61,863 nt of DNA from an uncultured Verrucomicrobia subdivision 3 bacterium. GTDB taxonomy: Bacteria > Verrucomicrobiota > Verrucomicrobiia > Limisphaerales > UBA11358. The notes under the pieces were generated by a model. It was not told where the DNA came from, made no database searches, and saw only the letters and a list, made by a program, of their open reading frames with translations. Location: NCBI GenBank assembly GCA_903895255.1, contig CAITTG010000096.1:1-61863 (forward strand), given 5' to 3'. Positions 24,721 through 33,572 of the stretch are shown piece by piece (within the stretch, counting starts at the first letter, position 1; each line of letters begins with the position of its first letter). A program made the translations under genes and the position numbers.

Positions 24721-25677
24721 ATGCTTGAAGATCGTGATTATATGCGCCAACCGGCCTATGACGAGGAATCGGGGTTCGGGCGGTTGTTGAAAGGGCACCA
24801 ATGGTCGTGGACCGTGGTGTTGTTGGCAATCAATGTGCTGGTCTTCGTGGTGGAATGCGCGCTGTCCTCCCGGCCGTGGTCGCTGAGCCCGGACAACGCT
24901 TTTTTTACCAATTACCTGGCCCTGAGTCTGGATGGCCTCAAACACGGTTATGTGTGGCAGTTGGTGACCTACCAGTTCATGCACGCGGGCTTGCTGCATA
25001 TCTTCTTCAACGGCTGGGCTATTTATGTGTTTGGCCGCATTCTTGAAGACGTGCTGGGCGGCCGGAATTTCCTGTTTATCACGCTGTCCAGCGGGATCGT
25101 GGGCGGGTTGTTTCAAGTGGCGGTGGCGGCGGTGTGGCCGGATTTTGATGGCCCGGTGGTGGGCGCTTCGGCGGGGGCGTTTGGGCTGGTGGCGGCGTTT
25201 GCCACCCTGTTTCCGGAACGGGTCCTCACGATGCTGATTTACTTTGTCATTCCCTTGCGCATGCGGGCGAAAACTTTGCTGGTGGTTTCGGCGGCGATTG
25301 CCGTGGGTGGCCTGCTGTTTGCCGGTCTTTTTGACCGGTTGATGGGCGGTCACGTGGCCAACGCCGCGCATTTGGGCGGCATGGCCATGGGCGTGCTGTA
25401 TGTCCGGAAAATCATTCTGGGCCGGTGGTTGCGCAGCCAGAATCTGGCTTACCGGCATCAGCCGGGGTTTACCCCCGCGCCGGTCATGGAGCCCGCGCCA
25501 CCGAAATTCTGGCGGGCGAAGCCGGTGGTGTCACCGGCGGAGTTATCCGCCGATGACCTGTTAAAGACCCAGGTGGATCCCATTCTGGACAAAATTTCCG
25601 CCCATGGGTTGCAAAGCCTCACGGCGCGCGAACGGGAGATTCTGGAGCTGGCCAGTGGCAAACTGGCCAAGCGGTGA
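24721..25677 (+). CDS. Rhomboid intramembrane serine protease
   Basis: 318 residues. Six-helix rhomboid core: the HAGLLHIFFNGWAIYVFG motif, the catalytic serine in GASAG (about residue 149), and the catalytic histidine in HVANAAHLGG (about 217). A C-terminal tail of ~90 residues (from about 235) is soluble and helical and ends in SLTAREREILELASGKL, reminiscent of a LuxR-like or DUF6576-type tail. It cleaves membrane-spanning substrates; none can be named here. It starts 56 nt after lolD and its stop overlaps the next start. Confidence 0.93.
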   Translation: MLEDRDYMRQPAYDEESGFGRLLKGHQWSWTVVLLAINVLVFVVECALSSRPWSLSPDNAFFTNYLALSLDGLKHGYVWQLVTYQFMHAGLLHIFFNGWAIYVFGRILEDVLGGRNFLFITLSSGIVGGLFQVAVAAVWPDFDGPVVGASAGAFGLVAAFATLFPERVLTMLIYFVIPLRMRAKTLLVVSAAIAVGGLLFAGLFDRLMGGHVANAAHLGGMAMGVLYVRKIILGRWLRSQNLAYRHQPGFTPAPVMEPAPPKFWRAKPVVSPAELSADDLLKTQVDPILDKISAHGLQSLTAREREILELASGKLAKR

Positions 25678-26663
25678 CCGCCCCGGCCGCGCCCGCCGAG
25701 TCTGTCCGCCGGAAAAAAGCGCTGCGCGCGCTGACCCTCGCGACCCTGTTCTGGGCCCTCAGTTTTCCCGTCATGAAGGCGCTGTTGCTGGCGCAGGCGC
25801 AATTGTTCCCTGGGGCGGGGAGCTGGTTTCTCACTTCCTTGAGCGTGGCGGCGCGCTTTGGTTTCGCCGGGCTCATTTTACTCGTCTTCACCGGCCGCCG
25901 CGCCGGCACCCTGACCGCACGGGAGTGGGAGCAGGGGCTGGTGCTGGCGGCGTTCGGGGGCGCGGGCATTCTGTTTCAAATGGACGGGCTCGCCTACACG
26001 GCGGCGTCCACCTCGGCGTTTCTCACGCAGGCGTACTGTGTGTTCATTCCGGTCTGGGTGGCGCTGGTGGGGCGTCAATTACCGCCGCTGAAGCAATGCA
26101 TCTGCATCGCCCTGGTGGTGGCCGGGGTGTGGTTCCTGGCGGGGTTGAATATCCATGACTTACGATTGGGGCGGGGCGAGCTGGAGACGCTGATTGGTTC
26201 GCTGTTGTTCACCGGCCAGATCCTCACGCTGGAACGGCCGCGGTTTGCGGCCAACCGGCCGGTCATGATGTCCACGGTGATGTTTCCGGCCATGGCGCTG
26301 TTCTGCCTGCCGGTGCTGGTGGTCACCGCGCCTTCGGCGGCCGCCTGCCTGCGGGTGTTTGCCGCGCCCGCGCCGGTGGGGTTGCTGGCGGCGCTCGTTC
26401 TGTTTTGCACCCTGGGGGCCTATCTGGCCATGAATTACTGGCAGCGGTATGTGACCGCCACGGAAGCGGGCTTGATTTATTGTCTGGAACCGGTGCTGGC
26501 CAGCCTGCTGGCGCTCTTTTTCCCCTTCTGGTTGTCGCGCTGGGCGGGGGTGCATTATGCCAACGAACTGCTCACCTTCCGGCTCCTCGCCGGTGGCGGC
26601 CTGATCACCGCCGCCAATATTCTTTTGCAATCCCCCTGGCTGGAGCCGGCGGCTGAACCTTAA
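25674..26663 (+). CDS. EamA/RhaT-family drug/metabolite transporter
   Basis: 329 residues from a GTG that overlaps the rhomboid stop by 4 nt. About ten membrane helices in two EamA repeats (first begins ALTLATLFWALSFPVMKAL; the second around YVTATEAGLIYCLEPVLASLLAL). The family exports or imports small metabolites; the substrate cannot be predicted from sequence. Confidence 0.88.
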   Translation: MTAPAAPAESVRRKKALRALTLATLFWALSFPVMKALLLAQAQLFPGAGSWFLTSLSVAARFGFAGLILLVFTGRRAGTLTAREWEQGLVLAAFGGAGILFQMDGLAYTAASTSAFLTQAYCVFIPVWVALVGRQLPPLKQCICIALVVAGVWFLAGLNIHDLRLGRGELETLIGSLLFTGQILTLERPRFAANRPVMMSTVMFPAMALFCLPVLVVTAPSAAACLRVFAAPAPVGLLAALVLFCTLGAYLAMNYWQRYVTATEAGLIYCLEPVLASLLALFFPFWLSRWAGVHYANELLTFRLLAGGGLITAANILLQSPWLEPAAEP

Positions 26664-26702
26664 GAAATGCAGTTTCGCCAAGGATGGACAGGGATTGGGA
26701 GG

Positions 26703-26754
26703 AAAGCTCCAAGCTTCAACAGCCAAGCTCCAGAGAATTATCAAACTTCAAAGC
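26703..26754 (+). repeat. 3'-end repeat (CTCCAAGC/CTCCAGAGAA type)
   Basis: Forty nucleotides after the EamA stop: AAGCTCCAAGCTTCAACAGC, then CAAGCTCCAGAGAATTATC and AAACTTCAAAGC. Same family as 5627-5658. Confidence 0.7.
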
Positions 26755-26821
26755 AGCGGCCAGCGGTGGGGGGGGGATTTATTCAGAAACTCGTTTCCTC
26801 GTTTCCTACGAGATGAGGGCG

Positions 26822-27112
26822 CTAGTTATAGGTTGGCCAGTGGTTGAGCATGGTGAAAAAGGCGATGACGGCGGTGGCGGCGATAAAGAGCAGGGCATCG
26901 GCGAGCCGGGCGCAAACGGCACCCCAGTAACGGTAGCGATCGGCCGGGTTCCATTGGCCGGCCCGGAGCTGGCGGATGCGGCGGTTGTGCCGCAGCGCCA
27001 TCACCGAGAGGGGAATGCCGAAAATCGGGATCAGGCTGAACAGGCCCAGCCAGAAACATTTCAGCGAGCGTTCGATGATTTCGATTTTGATTTTGGGGTC
27101 AAGGGTGTTCAT
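26822..27112 (-). CDS. Small two-helix membrane protein (pilus operon)
   Basis: 96 residues. The N-terminus (MNTLDPKIKIEIIERSLKCF) leads into a membrane helix (about 20-40), a basic loop and a second helix near the end (ADALLFIAATAVIAFFTML). It is the last gene of the secretion/pilus-like operon, overlapping its predecessor by 4 nt. No family is recognised. Confidence 0.7.
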   Translation of the reverse strand: MNTLDPKIKIEIIERSLKCFWLGLFSLIPIFGIPLSVMALRHNRRIRQLRAGQWNPADRYRYWGAVCARLADALLFIAATAVIAFFTMLNHWPTYN

Positions 27113-27345
27113 GGCGCGGGGGTGGTTGGGGCGGGCGGGCGGGCGACCTGATTGGTCGCGCTGGCGGCGAGGCGTGCGGTCTGGAGCTGGTCCACCAGGC
27201 GCACTTCCGCGCGAAGCCAGTTCACGGTCCGGGTGTTGGCGGCTACCAGCAGGGTCATGATGCCGAGCAGGGCCAGGATGACAATCACGGCGGAACCCTG
27301 CCGGGTGTGGCGCGCGGGCGGATAGTTGGATGAGGGTAGATTCAT
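27109..27345 (-). CDS. Small pseudopilin-like protein (GspK/PilX-type)
   Basis: 78 residues. A short basic leader ending in RQG is followed by a hydrophobic helix (SAVIVILALLGIMTLLVAA), the pattern of a class III signal peptide. Glu5 of the mature protein is missing, as in GspK/PilX minor pseudopilins, which cap the tip of the pseudopilus. It is far shorter than GspK, so the globular domain is absent. It overlaps both neighbours by 4 nt. Confidence 0.65.
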   Translation of the reverse strand: MNLPSSNYPPARHTRQGSAVIVILALLGIMTLLVAANTRTVNWLRAEVRLVDQLQTARLAASATNQVARPPAPTTPAP

Positions 27346-27851
27346 GGTTGCTGGGGTTGGGTCGGCACGGCTTCAAAGGTGAACAATGGCGGCAGGCCGG
27401 GCTTTTTGGTGGCGGCGGCCAGTTCCAGTTCCCAGCGCCAGGCGGTCACGTGGGCGCGCGCATCGGCTTGCATGCGGGAGGAGTAGGCCTGCGGCAGGAG
27501 CAGGGTGACTGGGCCGCCGGGGCTGGCCTGCCGGCGCAGTTCGCCGTGGGCAAAGGAGTAAATGACGGTTCCGGCGGGCTGGGGAATTAAGAGTTGGTCG
27601 GCATCCGTGAGGGTGACGGCTTGAATGCTTCCGGTGGCGGCGCGGATGTCGGCGCGCCAGATTTCGCCGGCTTTGAGGGCGCGGGCGATGTCCTCGGCAT
27701 TGCGCCGGAGATGCTTGCTGTCATCCCAGCAGCGGTTGAAGGCGAGGACCGCGAGGTTGAGCAGGAGGCCCAGCACGGCCATATAAACGAGGCATTCGAG
27801 GAGCGAGGCGCCGCGTTGCCGGGACGAGGATAAAGAAAGGTTCAATTTCAT
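27342..27851 (-). CDS. Minor pseudopilin (GspJ/GspH-like)
   Basis: 169 residues from ATG 27851. The prepilin site is RQRG-ASLLECLVYMAVLG, with Gly at -1 and Glu at +5, followed by the N-terminal helix and a beta-rich C-terminal domain. That is the layout of pseudopilins cleaved and methylated by a prepilin peptidase, which is not in this window. It sits between GspI-like and GspK-like genes. Confidence 0.7.
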   Translation of the reverse strand: MKLNLSLSSSRQRGASLLECLVYMAVLGLLLNLAVLAFNRCWDDSKHLRRNAEDIARALKAGEIWRADIRAATGSIQAVTLTDADQLLIPQPAGTVIYSFAHGELRRQASPGGPVTLLLPQAYSSRMQADARAHVTAWRWELELAAATKKPGLPPLFTFEAVPTQPQQP

Positions 27852-28225
27852 TTTACGGTGACCTCCCGGACCACGGTTCCGATGCCGGATTTTTCGGCCG
27901 GGATCCACTCCAGGCGCACGTGCGGGCCGGTGCGGGTTAGTTGGAACAGACCGTCCGGCAGGTTGGCGGCGGCGCGCGCCGCGACCGGGTAGGGGTGGGT
28001 GCCTTCGGGAAACGCGCGCCATTCACCCGCCGCGAGGATTTCCATTTCCCCATCCACGATCTCCATGGCGAGGGCGCGCTGATAGGTCGCCCGAAACAGG
28101 TGCGATTCCGAGTTCAGGGTATAGGCGAGGGGAAAGATGGCCAGGACGAGCATGGCCATGCCCACCACCACATCCACCATGAGGAAGGCGCGGCGGGACC
28201 GGGAATGCTGGGGTTTGATTACCAT
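27848..28225 (-). CDS. Minor pseudopilin-like protein (GspI-like)
   Basis: 125 residues. A basic N-terminus, RRAFLMVDVVVGMAMLVLA, then a ~90-residue domain. The helix resembles type II pseudopilins, but the cleavage residue is Ala rather than Gly and Asp replaces Glu5, so processing may differ. Overlaps with both neighbours place it in the same operon. Confidence 0.6.
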   Translation of the reverse strand: MVIKPQHSRSRRAFLMVDVVVGMAMLVLAIFPLAYTLNSESHLFRATYQRALAMEIVDGEMEILAAGEWRAFPEGTHPYPVAARAAANLPDGLFQLTRTGPHVRLEWIPAEKSGIGTVVREVTVK

Positions 28226-29379
28226 AATACGGCCGAGTTGATGAGGGAGGTGAAGATCATGAACACGGCCACGGTGATGGAGCCCACGAACACCCCGCTC
28301 CAGATCACCAGCGCCGTGGTGAGGGTGTGGGTGGCGGCCTGTTCGAGTTGAAACGCGCGGGCATCGAGGGATTCGTGCCAGCCTTTGAGGGCGTGCAAAA
28401 AACCGCCGTGCGTGGCGGCTGCGTTGCGCAAACGCCAGCGGAATTCGCCGGAATCATCCATGGCCTGCACGGCCTCGGGCAGGCTGGTACCCTGGCGCAG
28501 GGCGGCCAGCGCGCGGTCCGCCCGGCGGCGGAACACGGAGTTCGCGGCGCACTCGGCGGCCAACCGCACGGCCTCCGCCTCGGGCACGCCCCCGTCCAGC
28601 AACAAGGCCAGCACGTGGGAGAAATCCCGCTGCAGGCGACGGCGCCGCCAGGGGAGCAGGTACTGCCAGCGTTCCAGAACAGGTAACCAGCCCACGACGC
28701 GTGGGCCGCCGACATACAGGAAGACCGCGATCCACAGGGCCACTAAAAACAGGCATTGAATCAAGATGATCGTGTGCATGTTGCCAGCGAGAAAATACAG
28801 CAAGCCGGTCCCGGATTTAACGCCCATGCTCGCGAACACCTCCATGAATTTCGGGATGACAAAGATGCTTAACAAGCCGAACACTGAGAAGCCGGTGGGC
28901 GTGATGACAAAGGTGACGACCAGCAGATAATTCATGGCCCCGCGCGTCTGGCTGATGGCGTCGCTCAATAATTTGCGGCTGGCGGGGAGCACTTTTAACA
29001 GGTCGCCCAACTGGCGGCCGGCGCGCAGCATCGCGCTAACTTGTGGGGGCAGAAAACGCGGGACACGGGACAGGGCCTCCTCCAGGCTCAAGCCCGATTC
29101 CAGCCAGGCGGCCAGCAAGTGAAAGCGCACCCCCATGGAGAGGTCCCGGCTGTGGGCCAGGGAAATAAGGGTTTCCTCCAGCGGGCGGCCTTGGTGGAGG
29201 GTGGATTCCAGCAAATCCAAAAACACCCGGGCCCGTTCCGCCCGGCGCATAGGTAGCGTGAGCGCAAAATGCGCCAGGAGCAGGCCGCCCGCGATCATCG
29301 CCAGCAGCAACAGGATCAACGCCGTGATCCCCGCCACCCGGCAGCCTGGCAGCACCCAATCGAGCAAAAAGTTATCCAT
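28219..29379 (-). CDS. GspF-like inner-membrane platform protein (second copy)
   Basis: 386 residues from ATG 29379, 2 nt after the first copy ends. Two T2SSF domains with the repeated pattern of an amphipathic helical bundle and paired membrane helices (around ALILLLLAMIAGGLLLAHF, YLLVVTFVITPTGFSVFGLL, IILIQCLFLVALWIAVFLY and the C-terminal VFVGSITVAVFMIF). GspF/PilC proteins anchor the ATPase to the pilus base. A second F protein suggests a heteromeric platform. Confidence 0.82.
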   Translation of the reverse strand: MDNFLLDWVLPGCRVAGITALILLLLAMIAGGLLLAHFALTLPMRRAERARVFLDLLESTLHQGRPLEETLISLAHSRDLSMGVRFHLLAAWLESGLSLEEALSRVPRFLPPQVSAMLRAGRQLGDLLKVLPASRKLLSDAISQTRGAMNYLLVVTFVITPTGFSVFGLLSIFVIPKFMEVFASMGVKSGTGLLYFLAGNMHTIILIQCLFLVALWIAVFLYVGGPRVVGWLPVLERWQYLLPWRRRRLQRDFSHVLALLLDGGVPEAEAVRLAAECAANSVFRRRADRALAALRQGTSLPEAVQAMDDSGEFRWRLRNAAATHGGFLHALKGWHESLDARAFQLEQAATHTLTTALVIWSGVFVGSITVAVFMIFTSLINSAVLW

Positions 29380-29381
29380 AA

Positions 29382-30371
29382 TCAGAAGTCCGCGAGACTG
29401 TTCATAAACGAGGTGAACACAGAGATAATCGGCTGAACCTGAATGATGATCAGCAGGCCGAGGCCGAGCACGGCACACGGCAGGGCCGAATACAGCAGCA
29501 GATCGCTGCGATACTGGGCGCGCGCCTGGTAGGTTTCCGCCACGCGCTGAAAGCCGGCGGCCAAATCCTCACCGGCATGCCCCACCATCCAGACAAACAT
29601 GGGCGGAAACACCCGGCCATCCGCGGCCATTTCGGAAAATTTGCCGCGGCCGGCCGCCAGGTTTTGCCGCCAGCGCGTCAGTTCGGCGCCCGCCGGAGTG
29701 CCGGTTTCGAGTTGGGCGACCAAGGCCAGGGCGCTGTCCAGCGGCACGCCGCTCTGGAGCAGCAGGGCGAGGGTGGAGGCGAGACTGGCGAGGCTTGCTT
29801 CCCGGAAGGCGGACACGCGCCAGCGAACGCGGCGGCGCACCGGCGGGCTGCCGACGGCCAGCGCCAGCAGCAACGCCAGCACGCCGATCACGACCGGGGA
29901 AATTAAATAACCAAATTGCAGGCCAAAGAGCGCCATGGGGGAAAGTCGGAGCCAGGTCCCGGCCACAATGCTCAGCAGGAATTGATGCACGATCAGGGAG
30001 AGAAAGGCCGCGAGCAAAAAAGCGGCGGTGAGCACCAGCAGGGGGTAAACCATCAGGCCTTTGAGGCGGGTCCAGATGGCATGGGTGCGTTGGTAATGGT
30101 CCGCCAGCAGGGTGAGGACGCCGGGGAGGTCATGGCTTTGCGCGCCGACCTCCAGCATGCGTTTGTAGAGGTCGGGCAACTGGCGGGGGCGAATGGCCTC
30201 GGTTAGCGGCGTGCCGCGCGCCAGGTCGGCTTCGAGTAATTGCAGTTCCGTGCGCAGGGTGCCCTGCCGGAGGTCGGCGCACAACCGGCGCAGGGCCCCT
30301 TCGAGGGGGATGCCGTCGCGCAGCATGGCGGCCAGTTGCTGGTTTAAAAAGGCAAACTCGTCATTTTTCAT
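29382..30371 (-). CDS. GspF-like inner-membrane platform protein (first copy)
   Basis: 329 residues. T2SSF domains are visible at about 1-120 and 195-300 with LRDGIPLEGALRRL and LLQSGVPLDSALALV as the typical repeated helical motif, and three or four membrane helices including the C-terminal LGLGLLIIIQVQPI. It overlaps the ATPase gene by 4 nt. With the following copy it forms a tandem F pair. Confidence 0.85.
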   Translation of the reverse strand: MKNDEFAFLNQQLAAMLRDGIPLEGALRRLCADLRQGTLRTELQLLEADLARGTPLTEAIRPRQLPDLYKRMLEVGAQSHDLPGVLTLLADHYQRTHAIWTRLKGLMVYPLLVLTAAFLLAAFLSLIVHQFLLSIVAGTWLRLSPMALFGLQFGYLISPVVIGVLALLLALAVGSPPVRRRVRWRVSAFREASLASLASTLALLLQSGVPLDSALALVAQLETGTPAGAELTRWRQNLAAGRGKFSEMAADGRVFPPMFVWMVGHAGEDLAAGFQRVAETYQARAQYRSDLLLYSALPCAVLGLGLLIIIQVQPIISVFTSFMNSLADF

Positions 30372-31468
30372 AGGCCAAAAATCCGGCGGTATTCAGGTTG
30401 GTTGGTGACGCCGTTTTGCAACAGCAGTTGGGCGGCCTGTTCCAGGGTGTGCTCCGGCTGGAGACCGGCAAAGTCATGGGCGCGAATACGGGCCTGCACG
30501 GACGCGTCCACGCGCAGCCATTCCACCAGGGGCAGGCGGCCGGCGTAACCGGTTTGCAGGCAGGTCCCGCAGCCCGCGCCCGCGCAGGCCCCGCAGAGTT
30601 TGCGCATCAACCGCTGGTTCAAGATCAAGCCGGTGGCGGTGGCGATGGCCGAGCGGTCGGCGCAGAGCACGAGCAGGCGTTCCAGCACGCCACGGCACGA
30701 ACCGGCGTGCAAGGTGCTGATCACCAGATGCCCGGTGAGCGCGGCGCGGACGGCGAGGTTGGCGGTTTCCTCGTCCCGGATTTCGCCGATCACCAAGGCC
30801 TGTGGATCCTGCCGCAAGAGATGCCGCGCGGCCCGGGCAAAGTCCAGCCCGCGCGCCTCGTTGACCTCGGTTTGCATGACCCCGGGCACGATTTGTTCCA
30901 CCGGGTCCTCGATGGTGATTATGTGGCGGCCACCCATTTCTGCGAGGGCGCGGAGACATGCGTAAATCGTGGTGGTTTTGCCGCTGCCCGCCGGACCGGT
31001 GAGCAGGAGCAGGCCGGCGGTTTGGCGCAGAAAAGTTTGCAACTCCGTGGTCACGGGCGCCGGAAAGGCTAGCTCTGCGAGACTCAGGGCCGCCCCGCCA
31101 TGGAAGAGCCGGAGCACAATTTTTTCGCCGGTCACCGTCGGATAAGTCGCCACCCGCAGGTCGCTGCGGGAATGGACGGTGTGTTTATCGATGCGGCCAT
31201 CCTGGGGCAGGGACTCCTGGTAGGTTTTAAGCTGGGCCAGGAATTTGATGCGGCCGAAAACGCGTTCCGCCAGCTCGGGAGGGAAGGTGGTGGCGGGGGT
31301 CATGAGGCCGTCCAGCCGGAACGACACCACGGCGCCCGCCGGAGTCATCTGTAAATGAATATCACTGGCCCCGGCGGTTTCGGCACGCTGAATGAGCGCC
31401 GCGACCGTTTCCGGCGCGGACACAGTGCCGTGTTCGGGCAGCAGGGTGAGGGATTTTCCCGCGATCAT
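30368..31468 (-). CDS. GspE/PilB-family secretion or pilus ATPase
   Basis: 366 residues, PilT-like in length and lacking the long N1 domain. Walker A is GPAGSGKTTTIYA, the Asp box IITIEDPVEQ, Walker B LVIGEIRDEET, and a zinc-type CxxC-X5-CxxC (CGACAGAGCGTC) lies near residue 315. It powers pseudopilus or pilus polymerisation at the inner membrane. First structural gene of the operon, 28 nt after the putative anti-sigma gene. Confidence 0.92.
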   Translation of the reverse strand: MIAGKSLTLLPEHGTVSAPETVAALIQRAETAGASDIHLQMTPAGAVVSFRLDGLMTPATTFPPELAERVFGRIKFLAQLKTYQESLPQDGRIDKHTVHSRSDLRVATYPTVTGEKIVLRLFHGGAALSLAELAFPAPVTTELQTFLRQTAGLLLLTGPAGSGKTTTIYACLRALAEMGGRHIITIEDPVEQIVPGVMQTEVNEARGLDFARAARHLLRQDPQALVIGEIRDEETANLAVRAALTGHLVISTLHAGSCRGVLERLLVLCADRSAIATATGLILNQRLMRKLCGACAGAGCGTCLQTGYAGRLPLVEWLRVDASVQARIRAHDFAGLQPEHTLEQAAQLLLQNGVTNQPEYRRIFGL

Positions 31469-31496
31469 GATTGGCGATACGGTTGCTCAGGGTTGT

Positions 31497-31859
31497 TCAG
31501 GGTTGCTCCGGCAGCAGTTTCTGCATACTGCTTTCGTCCAGCACGAGGCGGCGGAACCGCTCGGGGAATTTGACGACCGACATGCGGAATTCCTGCTGGT
31601 TTTGCAGCAATGAATGGGTGAAGCCCCGGGGCACGTCATTATGCCCGATGAAATAACCGAGGGCAAAGCACCCGAAAGCGAGGCTGAAACCCCAGGCCAG
31701 TTGCGGCAGCCAGGAGGACGGCCGGGGGCGGGGCAGGGGCCGGGCCCGCATTTCGCGGGTGACGCGCGGGGGGAACTCCGCCCAATAATCCGCCGGGCGC
31801 TCCGGGGCGCGGAGGGTGCGCAACTGCGCGTCGAGATCAAAGTGGTCGTTCGGTTTCAT
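31497..31859 (-). CDS. Putative membrane anti-sigma factor
   Basis: 120 residues with one membrane helix (about 50-70, WLPQLAWGFSLAFGCFALGY), a ~48-residue cytoplasmic N-terminus and a small periplasmic C-terminus. It starts 4 nt after the ECF sigma gene, the usual place for its anti-sigma factor. No zinc-binding ZAS motif (HxxxCxxC) is seen, so this is inferred from position and topology. Confidence 0.6.
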   Translation of the reverse strand: MKPNDHFDLDAQLRTLRAPERPADYWAEFPPRVTREMRARPLPRPRPSSWLPQLAWGFSLAFGCFALGYFIGHNDVPRGFTHSLLQNQQEFRMSVVKFPERFRRLVLDESSMQKLLPEQP

Positions 31860-31863
31860 GGCA

Positions 31864-32400
31864 TCAATCGCGGGTTTGGAGCCAGGATTTTAATTTGCGG
31901 CGCGCGGCGAACACGCGCCAGGAGACGGTGGTTTCCGAGCAGCCGAGCGCTTGGGCCGCCTCGGCGTGATTCAAGCCATCGTACACGGTGAGCACCACGG
32001 CGGCGCGCTGGCGGGCGGGGAGTTTGAGCAGGGCGGCCTGGACGCGCAGGCTTTGGTCGGCCTGGCCGTTCGAGCTTTCTGGGCGGTCGGCCGCGGTGCA
32101 GCCGGCCCATTGGGTGTGGACTTCGAGGCGGCGGTGTTCCCGCTGGCGCCAGTTGAGGCAGGCGTTGATGGCGATCCGATAGAGCCAGGTGGAAAATTTC
32201 GCGCCGCCCCGGTATTGGGCGATCTGTTCGTAGGCCCGGATAAAGGCGTCCTGCGCGAGGTCCTCGGCATCGGCCAGGGACCCCGTCATGCGATAGGTCA
32301 GCGAATGAATCATGCGTTGATGCTGGCGAACCAGCGCTTCAAAGGCCGCCGGATCGCCATTTTGACTCGCCCTCACCAAGGTTTCATCCGGGTCGTCCAT
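31864..32400 (-). CDS. ECF-type RNA polymerase sigma factor
   Basis: 178 residues from ATG 32400; the frame is open to 32526 with no conserved sequence in the extra part. Region 2 (about 25-90) contains LVRQHQRMIHSLTYRMTGS, DAEDLAQDAFIRAYE and FSTWLYRIAINACLN; region 4 (about 120-170) contains LPARQRAAVVLTVYDGLNHAEAAQALG, written here in two parts, plus ETTVSWRVFAARRKL. It should direct RNA polymerase to a small regulon, quite likely including the pilus operon behind it. Confidence 0.92.
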   Translation of the reverse strand: MDDPDETLVRASQNGDPAAFEALVRQHQRMIHSLTYRMTGSLADAEDLAQDAFIRAYEQIAQYRGGAKFSTWLYRIAINACLNWRQREHRRLEVHTQWAGCTAADRPESSNGQADQSLRVQAALLKLPARQRAAVVLTVYDGLNHAEAAQALGCSETTVSWRVFAARRKLKSWLQTRD

Positions 32401-32618
32401 GCGGCTTGCTTTTAACCTGTCAGACCAACCGGCCGGGGAAATCCTTTGAATTATTTTTTGCGCCGCGTCCGCAGGGTCTGCCGGGAGGCTGTCACCGAGG
32501 GGCAGGTGGGCGGGGAGAGAGTTCATGGAACCGGTTTTTTAAGGGGTTTGAATATGGGGTAACACGTTTGACGGGGGCTGGCAACTGGAGAAAAATTCAA
32601 CCGGCAGGGAGGATGGCG

Positions 32619-32654
32619 GACGGATGGGACGGATGGGACGGATGGGGCGGATGT
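32619..32654 (-). repeat. 9-bp tandem repeat (GACGGATGG)
   Basis: Three identical units and one variant (GGCGGATGT) in the gap between the sigma factor and thiD. Related to 1175-1201. Confidence 0.8.
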
Positions 32655-32694
32655 GCCACCGGGTTGGCGGCGCCACGGTGGGGCCGTCCCGGGA

Positions 32695-33507
32695 CTAAGC
32701 CAGATGGCCGAGCACGCTGTGGCTGTGGGTCACGTAGCTGTGAGCGATGGCGCGCGTGATGTAATGTTTGGCCTGGCCAACGGCGTCGGGCAGCTTCAAA
32801 CCCCGGGCGAGGCCGGCGGTGATGGCTGCCGAATAGGTGCAACCAGTGCCGTGGGTTTTCCGGCCCCGGATGAAGGGGGCGGCGAGGAATAATTCGGTGT
32901 CGCCGTCATAAAAAATATCCACGGCTGTGCGGGTGGCCGGCAGGTGGCCGCCCTTGACGAGCGCGGCGCAGCCGTAACGGGCGTGAATCAGGCGGGCGGC
33001 GGCGCGCAGGTCCGCCACGGTGGCCGGTTTATGACCGGTTAAGATTTCCGTTTCGTCCACGTTGGGGGTGACGAGGGTGGCCAGCGGGAGCAGTCCGGTC
33101 AGCAAGCATTTGACGGCGCCGGGCGCGAGCAGGCGGGTGCCACTGGTCGACACCATGACCGGGTCGATCACGAGGGGAATGCCGGGGTGCTGGCCGAAAA
33201 AGTCCACGAGGAGCCGGACGTTGGCGAGGTTGCACAGCATGCCGGTTTTCACGGCGGCCGGGCGCAGTTCCGTCCAGACGGCGTCGAGTTGCGCGCGCAA
33301 TTGGGCGGGCGGGCAGGGGGTGATGGCGAGCACCTGGCGCGGGTTTTGGGCGGTGAGGCAGGTCACGGCGGTGGTGCCATGCACGCCGAGCGCGGCAAAG
33401 GTTTTCAGGTCGGCCTGGAGCCCGGCGCCGCCGCCGCTATCCGAGCCGGCAATGGTGAGCGCCACCGGCACGGAGCGGGAGCGGGAGGGCAATGGGAATT
33501 TCGCCAT
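32695..33507 (-). CDS. thiD: Hydroxymethylpyrimidine / phosphomethylpyrimidine kinase
   Basis: 270 residues. ALTIAGSDSGGGAGLQADLKTF, KTGML, VIDPVMVSTSG and the anion hole RKTHGTGCTYSAA with the catalytic Cys-Thr region are ThiD signatures (first string split below 20 residues in a row as ALTIAGSDSGGGAG and LQADLKTF). It phosphorylates HMP and HMP-P for thiamine synthesis. No TPP riboswitch is visible in the 65-bp divergent gap to polX. Confidence 0.95.
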   Translation of the reverse strand: MAKFPLPSRSRSVPVALTIAGSDSGGGAGLQADLKTFAALGVHGTTAVTCLTAQNPRQVLAITPCPPAQLRAQLDAVWTELRPAAVKTGMLCNLANVRLLVDFFGQHPGIPLVIDPVMVSTSGTRLLAPGAVKCLLTGLLPLATLVTPNVDETEILTGHKPATVADLRAAARLIHARYGCAALVKGGHLPATRTAVDIFYDGDTELFLAAPFIRGRKTHGTGCTYSAAITAGLARGLKLPDAVGQAKHYITRAIAHSYVTHSHSVLGHLA

Positions 33508-33572
33508 GCGGGGAGATTAGCGGAAGAAACCGCCGCTTGAAACTTGGAAGTTGCGGGGGCATGCTGGGGGCA

